NCBI GenBank assembly: GCA_016712415.1
Contig: JADJRC010000049.1
Span: forward strand, 124,001 to 188,000
DNA length: 64,000 bases
Reading direction: 5' to 3'
Source: Lewinellaceae bacterium
GTDB lineage: Bacteria; Bacteroidota; Bacteroidia; Chitinophagales; Saprospiraceae
A program made the translations under genes and the position numbers. This document shows, piece after piece, positions 53,879 to 62,267 of this stretch. The notes beneath the pieces were generated by a model. That model was not told the DNA's origin. It ran no database searches and was given only the letters and a program-made list of their open reading frames with translations. Position 1 is the first letter of the stretch. Every line of letters begins with the position of its first letter.

Positions 53879-56794
53879 TTGATAAGCGCACTGACCAACA
53901 AGTCCTTGTATGTTATCTTTTTACTTGCTGCCACAAAGGTCCTTGGCCAGCAACCCGACTCGTTGGAAGGAGCGAAGTATTTTACCTTATACGAGGAGGC
54001 GCTAAGCAACAAACAATATCAGACAGCCGAAAAGGCCCGAAAAAAGGCCATTTACCATTTCAGAAAAGCCGATCTGCTGGGGAAGTGGTTGTCTATCCAC
54101 CGCACAGAAGCAAATTACGTTGCTGAACAATTGAAGCAGCCCTTCATTGCGTTGGACAAAATGGACAGCACCTTATGGGAGCTGAAAAAATGGCGCAAGC
54201 TAAGGACGGATACAGAGTATCAGTACTTATGCTATTTTTATCAGACCCAGGCACATATTGCCAAACAATACGCAGAAGATTTTGTGCGGGCAAAAATTGC
54301 TTCGGAAAACGCATACCGGATATTTCATGAACACCTCGGCGGTCACTACGATTTCTTTGCCGGTTACTCCTTTTTCCAACTGGGCAATACCTACGTACGC
54401 CTTGGCGAATTCGAGAGCGCAAAGCACATGTTTGAAGAAGGACTTGCCTACAGCAAACGTTATAACTATCCCCCAGCAGCCAAATTCCCGGACCACGGAG
54501 GCATGTACGTTACCATGGGCAACTATGCCGAAGCAAAGCGGGTATTTCTGGAAGGTATCGATTACCCCAATTTGCCTGAAGAAGATTTTATCTTTACCAA
54601 ACTGAGTCTGGCCGAATGCCTGGCCAGAATGAACGACTTTGAAGGCGCCCTGAAAACCAATAAGGAACTGGAAGCCCAACTGGCTAATACACCGAAAGCA
54701 CTTCGGGGTAAACTGCCCGAATTCCGTCGCGGGCTATATGAAAACTACGGCATCATCTATGCCGGCAAAAATGACTGGGGAAATGCGCTGCTTTGGTATA
54801 AAAAAGCACTGAAAACTGCCAGAAACTATCATCTTTCCATGAAACGGGAAGAGGCTCTGATTGAACTGGAAATCGGCAATGCGCTGCTTAATTGTGGCAG
54901 GGCAAAAGAAGCGCTGGATGTCTACCACAATGCATTAAAGACGGTTATCCTGAGTTTCAATGGCCCGGTAGCTCAAAATCCCGAAATTGCCGATCTCACC
55001 GCAGAAAACGTCATTTACAAAGCCCTGCACGGCAAAGCCCGCGCTTTCCTGGCCCTCGACCAACCCGAAAATGCCCTCCGCTGCTACGAACTCATCCCGG
55101 TAGTGGAAGCCAAACTCCGCGCCACCCACGCCTACGAATCTTCATCGCTGCTGGCCCTCGGCGAAAGCCGCAAACGCTTCGATGAGGCTATTGATATTGC
55201 CTGGCTTCTATATGAACAGTCGGACCACGAACGCCAATACGCCGACCGCGCCTTCCTGCTCAGCGAACAGGCGCGCGGCATGCTCCTGCTCGAAAGTCTC
55301 GTACAGGCACAACTCGAGTATAAACTGCCCGACTCCATCCGCCGGCAGGAGCACGAACTTGAGGTAAAACTGGCCTGGTACGACCACGAAATTGCCGCAG
55401 AAAAGGGGCGAGGCACAAAGGCCGACAAAAAACGACTCGCGCTGCTCGACAAGGAACGGTTCGACCTCAAACAGGAAAAAGAGCGCCTGAAGGCCACGCT
55501 TCGCGAGAACTTCCCCGACTATGTTCGGCTCACCGAAGACATCGCGTTTCTGTCGGTTGCCGGCGTGCCCTCCCTGCTCCGGCCAGCACAGGCTATGGTC
55601 GATTATTTCCTGACCGAAAAATCTGCCTACATTTTTTTCTTTGATGTAGCAGGGATGTTCAGCTGGCGAAGGGCCGAACTGCCCGAAGGTTTTCGCGACC
55701 GGGTCGCCGAATACTCGAATTTTCTGTTCAACCTCGACGAAACGGACAAGGCACGGCGTGCGACCTTCCTCCAAACGGCTTCTGAATGCTACCAGCTGCT
55801 GCTTGCCCCGGAACTGGCTGCTGCAGCCGAAAACCTGACCAGCCTGCTCATTATTCCGGACGATGCGCTTGTTTTTATTCCATTCGAAACGCTTCTCCGA
55901 CAGCCAGCAACCGGGCATTGGCGGGGCTTGCCCTGGCTCCTGCGCGATTTCAGCATCGGGTATGCCTACTCCGCAACGCTCCTGCAGCGCCAGCAGGATA
56001 TCAGCGCCGGCCACCGGCGCGACAAACCGGTCCCGCATCAATTGGGCGGCTTTGCGCCCTCTTATGCTGCATCGGAAAGCAACAGCACCCGTGGCGTTAC
56101 CCTGCTGCCCAATTATCCCATTTACGACATCAAAAGCACACAGGATGAGTTGCGCAAGGTACACGCAATGACTGGCGGCCTCGCCTACTACAAAGAACAG
56201 GCGGAGGAGCAGGTTTTTAAAGACGTGGCCGCAGAGTGCCGTATCCTGCTCCTGGCCATGCACGGCTTTGCCAACAATGAACAGCCGGAATTATCCTGCC
56301 TGTTGTTTGGCATTCCCACCAACGACTCAATCCGCAACAATGTGCTGTATGCCTCCGAAATTCAGGTGATGCGCCTGCACGCCGATCTGGCCGTACTGAG
56401 CGCCTGCAATACCGGCTTCAGCAAACAGTACAAGGGAGAAGGAGTATATAGCCTGGCGCGGGCCTTCGCGGCAGCGGGAGTCCCCTGCACCGTTATGAGC
56501 CTGTGGCCGCTGCACGAAAGCACCGCTCCAAAACTGGTGGAGGCCTTCTTCCGGCACCTCAAGGCACACAAAACCAAAGATGAAGCCCTGCAACTGGCTA
56601 AACTGGAATTCATCGCCGACGATGATAATTTTGACATGACGCATCCCTTTTACTGGGCAGGCGTCATGGCCACCGGCGATATGTGCGCGCTTGATCTGAC
56701 AGATCCGCCGCAACCCTGGTGGTGGTATGCCCTGGCTGTCGCCGGCCTTGCCGGCCTGCTGATCTGGTGGCTGAAAAAAAGAAAACGGCGCTGA
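53879..56794 (+). CDS. TPR-CHAT protein with C-terminal membrane helix
   Basis: The start is TTG at 53879, giving a signal peptide (MISALTNKSLYVIFLLAATK, cleavage near LGQ); no in-frame ATG fits. The 971 residues carry TPR repeats at about 60-480, a coiled stretch at about 490-545 (RRQEHELEVKLAWYDHEIAA), and a CHAT domain at about 620-930 with catalytic dyad H795 (LLLAMHGFANNE) and C843 (LAVLSACNTGFS), plus AAAGVPCTVMSLWPLHEST. A membrane helix (WWYALAVAGLAGLLIWWL) and basic tail end it. CHAT proteins are caspase-like proteases activated through TPRs. This one is exported and anchored, unlike cytosolic gRAMP-associated TPR-CHAT, so its substrate would be in the cell envelope. Confidence 0.9.
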   Translation: MISALTNKSLYVIFLLAATKVLGQQPDSLEGAKYFTLYEEALSNKQYQTAEKARKKAIYHFRKADLLGKWLSIHRTEANYVAEQLKQPFIALDKMDSTLWELKKWRKLRTDTEYQYLCYFYQTQAHIAKQYAEDFVRAKIASENAYRIFHEHLGGHYDFFAGYSFFQLGNTYVRLGEFESAKHMFEEGLAYSKRYNYPPAAKFPDHGGMYVTMGNYAEAKRVFLEGIDYPNLPEEDFIFTKLSLAECLARMNDFEGALKTNKELEAQLANTPKALRGKLPEFRRGLYENYGIIYAGKNDWGNALLWYKKALKTARNYHLSMKREEALIELEIGNALLNCGRAKEALDVYHNALKTVILSFNGPVAQNPEIADLTAENVIYKALHGKARAFLALDQPENALRCYELIPVVEAKLRATHAYESSSLLALGESRKRFDEAIDIAWLLYEQSDHERQYADRAFLLSEQARGMLLLESLVQAQLEYKLPDSIRRQEHELEVKLAWYDHEIAAEKGRGTKADKKRLALLDKERFDLKQEKERLKATLRENFPDYVRLTEDIAFLSVAGVPSLLRPAQAMVDYFLTEKSAYIFFFDVAGMFSWRRAELPEGFRDRVAEYSNFLFNLDETDKARRATFLQTASECYQLLLAPELAAAAENLTSLLIIPDDALVFIPFETLLRQPATGHWRGLPWLLRDFSIGYAYSATLLQRQQDISAGHRRDKPVPHQLGGFAPSYAASESNSTRGVTLLPNYPIYDIKSTQDELRKVHAMTGGLAYYKEQAEEQVFKDVAAECRILLLAMHGFANNEQPELSCLLFGIPTNDSIRNNVLYASEIQVMRLHADLAVLSACNTGFSKQYKGEGVYSLARAFAAAGVPCTVMSLWPLHESTAPKLVEAFFRHLKAHKTKDEALQLAKLEFIADDDNFDMTHPFYWAGVMATGDMCALDLTDPPQPWWWYALAVAGLAGLLIWWLKKRKRR

Positions 56795-56870
56795 GTTAAT
56801 CGCGCCAACCTACCCAAAAAGCCTTTCCCGACCGTTCCCAATGCTGAAAAAATCTAAAAATGTCCGGTAC

Positions 56871-56903
56871 TTGCAGGAAAGCAAACGCCCCGCTGTATCT
56901 TTG
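56871..56903 (+). promoter_or_regulatory. Promoter of pckA
   Basis: TTG at 56871-56873 and TATCTTTG at 56896-56903, 22 bases apart, match the Bacteroidota consensus. The predicted start near 56910 gives a leader of about 90 bases. Confidence 0.6.
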
Positions 56904-56998
56904 CCCCGCCGCCGCGACCACCACCGACACTCCGTCAACTCCTGCCCGGCGGCACCTGCAAAATACATTTTGCCTAACCTGATTTTAAAACTGAATTT

Positions 56999-58624
56999 AT
57001 GCAAGAAATCGGACTCAGGAACCCCTCAGCCAGCCTTCAGGAAATTGGACTCAAAAACTGGAAAACCGCCTACTGGAATCTCAGCCCCGAAGAGCTGGTT
57101 GAACATTCCCTCTGTAAAGGCGTGGGCCAATTGGCCGACAGCGGCGCACTGGTGATCTACACCGGCGAATTTACCGGCCGCTCGCCCGAAGACCGCTTTA
57201 TCGTCAAAGACAGCGACACCGTCAACAAAGTCAACTGGGGAAAGGTTAACATCCCTTTTGAAAGCCGCAAATTTGACGCCCTCTGGCGCAAGTGTTGCAA
57301 CTACCTGAAAAAGAAAGACCTCTATGTACGCGATGTGCGTGCCAACGCCAGCGCGAACCCTGATTACCAGCTCCGCATACGCGTGGTTACGGAATACCCC
57401 TGGAGCAATCAGTTTGCCGGCAATATGTTCCTGCGCCCCGACCGCGAAGACCTCGAAACCTTCGACGCGCGCTGGACGGTGCTCTGTGTGCCGGGCTTCA
57501 AAGCCGACCCCGCCGTCGACGGCACCCGGCAGCATAACTTCGCTATCGTCAACGTGAAAAAGCGCCGCCTGCTCATTGGCGGTACCGGCTACACCGGCGA
57601 GATCAAAAAAGGCATTTTCTCCGTCATCAATTTTGTACTGCCTACCCGCGCCAAAAACGCGCTGCCCATGCACTGCTCCGCCAATGTGGGCCAGGATGGC
57701 GATATCGCGCTGTTTTTCGGACTTTCCGGCACCGGAAAAACGACCCTCAGCGCCGACCCCAACCGCCCGCTGATCGGCGACGACGAGCATGCCTGGGCCG
57801 ACAATGAAGTGTTCAATTTCGAAGGCGGCTGCTATGCCAAAACCATCGACCTCACCGAGGAGAAAGAACCGGATATTTTCCGGGCCATCCGCCACGGCGC
57901 TATTCTGGAAAACATAAAATTCATCCCCGGTACCCGCACTGTCGATTATGCCGACCGCAGCATCACAGAAAACACCCGCGTGTCGTACCCAATCCACCAT
58001 ATCGCCAATGCCGTATCGCCCAGCCGTGCCGAAGGCGATCCGAAGAACATCTTCTTCCTCACCTGCGACGCCTACGGTATCCTGCCGCCTATCTCAAGCC
58101 TGACCCCCGAACAGGCCATGTACTATTTTATCAGCGGCTATACCGCAAGGGTGGCCGGTACGGAAGTAGGGGTAAAAGAACCTAAATCGACCTTCTCCGC
58201 TTGCTTCGGCGCACCGTTCCTGCCCCTGCACCCGGCCAAATACGCCGACCTGTTGGGCAAAAAATTGCGCAAAAGCAAAGCAAAGGTTTGGCTCATCAAT
58301 ACCGGCTGGAGCGGCGGCGCTTATGGAACCGGCAGTCGCATCAAACTCTCGTACACCCGCGCCATGATCACCGCAGCGCTTAACGGCCAGCTGGGCCACG
58401 TGAAATTTGAAAACCACGAGGTGTTCGGTCTCGCATTCCCGACGACTTGTCCGGGCGTGCCGGCGGAAATACTCAACCCGCGCAATACCTGGGCTGATAA
58501 AAACGCTTACGATAAAATGGCCAATCACCTGGCCAACGAATTCGTGAACAATTTTTCAAAATACGCCGACCAGGCCAAAGCGGAAATACTTGCAGTGGCA
58601 CCCAGGGTACTGACGAAAGTGTAA
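56999..58624 (+). CDS. pckA: Phosphoenolpyruvate carboxykinase (ATP)
   Basis: Converts oxaloacetate and ATP to phosphoenolpyruvate and CO2 at the entry to gluconeogenesis. The 541-residue product has the RSPEDRFIV substrate loop, RQHNFAIVNVKKR, the PCK P-loop GLSGTGKTT at 241-249, LIGDDEHAWAD metal ligands and TRVSYPIHHI. Length fits the ATP-dependent class (about 530-540). It has its own promoter and no partner gene. The downstream lipoprotein gene is 59 bases away without an obvious terminator. Confidence 0.97.
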   Translation: MQEIGLRNPSASLQEIGLKNWKTAYWNLSPEELVEHSLCKGVGQLADSGALVIYTGEFTGRSPEDRFIVKDSDTVNKVNWGKVNIPFESRKFDALWRKCCNYLKKKDLYVRDVRANASANPDYQLRIRVVTEYPWSNQFAGNMFLRPDREDLETFDARWTVLCVPGFKADPAVDGTRQHNFAIVNVKKRRLLIGGTGYTGEIKKGIFSVINFVLPTRAKNALPMHCSANVGQDGDIALFFGLSGTGKTTLSADPNRPLIGDDEHAWADNEVFNFEGGCYAKTIDLTEEKEPDIFRAIRHGAILENIKFIPGTRTVDYADRSITENTRVSYPIHHIANAVSPSRAEGDPKNIFFLTCDAYGILPPISSLTPEQAMYYFISGYTARVAGTEVGVKEPKSTFSACFGAPFLPLHPAKYADLLGKKLRKSKAKVWLINTGWSGGAYGTGSRIKLSYTRAMITAALNGQLGHVKFENHEVFGLAFPTTCPGVPAEILNPRNTWADKNAYDKMANHLANEFVNNFSKYADQAKAEILAVAPRVLTKV

Positions 58625-58683
58625 ATCTGCTTTGTTTTTGTCGCCGCTAACCGATTTTTATCCATTCCAACTATCGAGAATCC

Positions 58684-59118
58684 ATGAAAACAATCATCCT
58701 GGCGCTGACACTACTGGCAACAATATTTATCGTTTTTGCCTGCAAACAACCCCGTTATGCCGCTGAAAACCTGCCTGAAAAGCGGATTTACTGGGGCAAC
58801 GGCGGTGGATATACCGGCCGTGAGACGAATTATCTGCTGCTGGAAAACGGGCAAATGTTTATGCAAACCCACGAGACAGGCGATTCGGTGGCGGAGATTG
58901 CCGGCACAAAACCCAAACTGGCCGGTCAGATTTTCAAAACTGCCGAATCGCTGCGCCTCGGCGAGGTGGATTTTCAGCATCCCGGGAATATCTACAGTTT
59001 TGTGGGGGTGATGAAAAACAACGCCGTCCACCGGATTACCTGGGGCGAGCGCAATATGCCTGTCGATCCCAATATCCAGGACCTGTATCGCCAACTTTCC
59101 GACCTCGTCAAAAAATGA
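58684..59118 (+). CDS. Small lipoprotein of unknown function
   Basis: The 144-residue product starts MKTIILALTLLATIFIVFAC, a signal peptide with a lipobox-like FVFAC (Cys 20). The mature part contains IYWGNGGGYTGRETNYLLLE, GQMFMQTHETGDSVAEIAG and VHRITWGERNMPVDPNIQDL. I recognise no named domain, although the pattern is familiar from small Bacteroidota lipoproteins. It lies 22 bases before the M49 peptidase gene on the same strand, so both are probably co-transcribed. Confidence 0.8.
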   Translation: MKTIILALTLLATIFIVFACKQPRYAAENLPEKRIYWGNGGGYTGRETNYLLLENGQMFMQTHETGDSVAEIAGTKPKLAGQIFKTAESLRLGEVDFQHPGNIYSFVGVMKNNAVHRITWGERNMPVDPNIQDLYRQLSDLVKK

Positions 59119-59140
59119 CGGGATAACGCAAACATTTTCC

Positions 59141-61216
59141 ATGAAAAATATACACATCTCCGCACTATTGCTCTTCGGCGCCGCTTTTTTCCTGACCGTT
59201 TCATGCGGACAAAAAAAAGCAGACGAACCGGGCGAAACGAGCCCTCCGACCGAAAAGGTACTGCTCGACACTTTTGCCGATCTCCAGATACTGCGCTACG
59301 AACTGCCGGGCTGGGACAAACTCGACCTGCGCCAAAAGACTTTCATCTATTATCTCTCCGAAGCTACGCTTGCCGGGCGTGATATTATTTACGACCAACA
59401 CTGCAAGTACAATCTTGCCGTGCGCAAAACACTCGAAGGCATCTTCGAGGGCTACAAGGGCGACCGCAACTCCGCCGACTGGAAAGCCTTCGAGGTGTAC
59501 GCCAAACGCGTGTGGTTCAGCAACGGCATACACCACCATTACAACGAACTGAAAATATTGCCCGGCTTTTCCAGGGAATACTTCACGTCGCTGGTACAAA
59601 ACGCCGACCCCGGCAAATTGCCCCTCGAAGCAGGGGAAAACGCCGACGCCCTGATCGCAAAACTCACTCCTGTTATATTTGACCCCGCTGTTTTTGCCAA
59701 GCGCACCAACAAGGACAAAGGCGTCGATGTGATACAGCAATCGGCTGTGAATTTTTATGAAGGCGTCACGGCAGACCAGGTAGATAATTTTTACAAGAAA
59801 CAAATCGCCGCAGCCGGCCTCAACCCGCCCTCCTTCGGCCTCAATTCCAAACTCGTCGGCAACCAATCCGGCCAACTGACTGAAATAGTCTGGAAAGCAG
59901 GCGAAGGCAATATGTACGGCAAAGCCATCGACAAAATCGTCGAAAACCTCGAAAAGGCCATTCCCTTTGCCGAGAACGATCAACAGAAAAAGGTCATCGG
60001 CCTGCTCGTGGAATACTACAAATCGGGCGACCTGCGCAAATTTGACGAATACAATATGGCCTGGGTGAAAGAGACGGAAAGCACGATCGATTTCATCAAC
60101 GGCTTCATAGAGGTGTACCACGATCCGAAAGGCTACAAGGGCGACTGGGAAGCGTGTGTACAATACAATGACCCCGACGCTACCGCAAAAATGGCCATCG
60201 TCAGCAAAAACGCCCAGTACTTTGAAGACAACAGTACAATACCCGCTGCCTACAAAAAGAAAGCAGTGCAGGGCGTTTCTTACCGCGTCATCAATGTGGC
60301 CATGGAAGGTGGCGACTGTGCCCCCAGCACACCCATCGGCATCAACCTGCCCAATTCCAACTGGGTGCGCGAAATGGGCTCCAAGTCCATCAGCCTGAAC
60401 AACATCGAAAACGCCTACGGCAAGGCCGGCGGCGCACTCGCTACGGCCGAATTCGCCAACGACGCCGAAGAGATCGAGAACGCCCGGAAATACGGCGAAG
60501 CCTGCGGCAAGATGCACACCGCCCTGCACGAGGTGATCGGTCACGCCAGCGGCCAACTCAAGCAAGGGGTAGCCGAACCGAACGTCACACTGAGTCAGTA
60601 TTCCAGCACCCTCGAAGAAGGCCGGGCCGATCTCGTGGCCCTCTACTTCATGCCCGATCCCAAACTCGTGGAATGGGGACTCATGCCCGATGCCAACGCC
60701 TACAAGGCCGAATACGACAATTACATCCGCAACGGCCTGCTGCAGCAACTCCGCCGCCTGCCGCCCGGCGCAGATATAGAAGAAGACCACATGCGCAACC
60801 GCCAACTCGTAGCCGCCTGGGCCTTTGAAAAAGGTAAAAAAGACAACGTGATCGTTCGGGAAGAGCGCAATGGCAAGACGTACTACGACATCCGCGACTA
60901 TGCCAAACTGCGCGACCTGTTCGGACAGTTGCTGTCAGAACTCCAGCGCATCAAATCGGAAGGCGACTACAACGCCGCCCATGAACTCGTGGAAACCTAC
61001 GGCGTCAAAACCGATGCCGCCACCGGCAAACAGGTGAAAGCCCGCTACGCCGCCCTGCCCACCAAGGCTTACTCCGGTTTCGTACAGCCCAAACTGGTTG
61101 CTGTAAAAGATGCCGCCGGCAACATCACCGACGTAAAAATCGAACTGGAACTCGACTTTGTACAGCAAATGCTGCGCTATGGCAAGGAGTATTCGTTCCT
61201 GCCGGCGAACAACTGA
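59141..61216 (+). CDS. Dipeptidyl peptidase III-like zinc metallopeptidase (M49), lipoprotein
   Basis: The 691-residue lipoprotein has lipobox LTVSC (Cys at about 22). The M49 zinc motif appears as HEVIGH at 463-468 with the second motif EEGRAD from 492, which supplies the third zinc ligand Glu. Many bacterial and eukaryotic family members have HELLGH and EECRAE, so both motifs are variants. The family removes dipeptides from the N-terminus of short peptides. A membrane-attached, periplasmic or surface role in peptide use is likely for this form. The gene is followed directly by the 92-bp repeat array. Confidence 0.92.
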   Translation: MKNIHISALLLFGAAFFLTVSCGQKKADEPGETSPPTEKVLLDTFADLQILRYELPGWDKLDLRQKTFIYYLSEATLAGRDIIYDQHCKYNLAVRKTLEGIFEGYKGDRNSADWKAFEVYAKRVWFSNGIHHHYNELKILPGFSREYFTSLVQNADPGKLPLEAGENADALIAKLTPVIFDPAVFAKRTNKDKGVDVIQQSAVNFYEGVTADQVDNFYKKQIAAAGLNPPSFGLNSKLVGNQSGQLTEIVWKAGEGNMYGKAIDKIVENLEKAIPFAENDQQKKVIGLLVEYYKSGDLRKFDEYNMAWVKETESTIDFINGFIEVYHDPKGYKGDWEACVQYNDPDATAKMAIVSKNAQYFEDNSTIPAAYKKKAVQGVSYRVINVAMEGGDCAPSTPIGINLPNSNWVREMGSKSISLNNIENAYGKAGGALATAEFANDAEEIENARKYGEACGKMHTALHEVIGHASGQLKQGVAEPNVTLSQYSSTLEEGRADLVALYFMPDPKLVEWGLMPDANAYKAEYDNYIRNGLLQQLRRLPPGADIEEDHMRNRQLVAAWAFEKGKKDNVIVREERNGKTYYDIRDYAKLRDLFGQLLSELQRIKSEGDYNAAHELVETYGVKTDAATGKQVKARYAALPTKAYSGFVQPKLVAVKDAAGNITDVKIELELDFVQQMLRYGKEYSFLPANN

Positions 61217-61229
61217 TCGCGGGTCGATG

Positions 61230-62160
61230 GCACGCAGATGACACTGATTTAGCAGATTTTCACTGATAAAAGTGATAAAGGTGATAAAATCTGTGTCATT
61301 CTGCTACATCTGTGTCATCAGCGTGCCATTTCGTGATTGCAGGTTAATAGCACGCAGATGACACAGATCAGGCTGATTCCCGCTGTGTAAATCTGTTTAA
61401 TCTGTGTCATCTGTGTGCCATTTCGTGATTGCAGGTTAATAGCACGCAGATGACACAGATCAGGCTGATTCCCGCTGTGTAAATCTGTTTAATCTGTGTC
61501 ATCGTGTGCCATTTCGTGATTACAGGTTAATAGCACGCAGATGACACAGATCAGGCTGATTCCCGCTGTGTAAATCTGTTTAATCTGTGTCATCTGTGTG
61601 CCATTTCGTGATTGCAGGTTAATAGCACGCAGATGACACAGATCAGGCTGATTCCCGCTGTGTAAATCTGTTTAATCTGTGTCATCAGCGTGCCATTTCG
61701 TGATTGCAGGTTAATAGCACGCAGATGACACAGATCAGGCTGTTCCCGCGTGTAAATCTGTTTAATCTGTGTCATCTGTGTGCCATTTCGTGATTACAGG
61801 TTAATAGCACGCAGATGACACAGATCAGGCTGATTCCCGCTGTGTAAATCTGTTTAATCTGTGTCATCTGTGTGCCATTTCGTGATTGCAGGTTAATAGC
61901 ACGCAGATGACACAGATCAGGCTGATTCCCGCTGTGTAAATCTGTTTAATCTGTGTCATCAGCGTGCCATTTCGTGATTGCAGGTTAATAGCACGCAGAT
62001 GACACAGATCAGGCTGATTCCCGCTGTGTAAATCTGTTTAATCTGTGTCATCTGTGTGCCATTTCGTGATTACAGGTTAATAGCACGCAGATGACACAGA
62101 TCAGGCTGATTCCCGCTGTGTAAATCTGTTTAATCTGTGTCATCTGTGTGCCATTTCGGT
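61230..62160. repeat. Ten-copy array of a ~92-bp repeat, each copy a potential hairpin
   Basis: Copies begin at about 61230, 61350, 61442, 61532, 61625, 61717, 61807, 61899, 61991 and 62083, with steps of 90-93 bases after a longer, diverged first copy. Each holds GATGACACAGAT and its complement ATCTGTGTCATC about 30 bases apart, then a constant joiner ATTTCGTGATTGCAGGTTAA with a G/A variant. Some copies have CATCAGCGTGCC in place of CATCTGTGTGCC, alternating irregularly. There is no gene in it; short ORFs are repeat translations. Confidence 0.95.
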
Positions 62161-62267
62161 TCGCTATTCACGATTTTAATACGTCCAAAATCCTCCTTCG
62201 GGGCAACCTTCACGCTCCCCACTTGTTTTTTGTGCCTATTTTCGCCGTTCATAAATTCCTTTCGGGC

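Noticed and set aside
59201..60805. 534-codon minus-strand ORF
   Set aside because: Antisense to the M49 peptidase gene, whose zinc motifs are intact on the plus strand.
61590..61775. Short minus-strand ORF within the repeat array
   Set aside because: Its translation repeats with the DNA unit and has no start context.
61230..62160. CRISPR array
   Set aside because: Units are direct ~92-base tandem copies with no unique spacers, and no cas gene is present.
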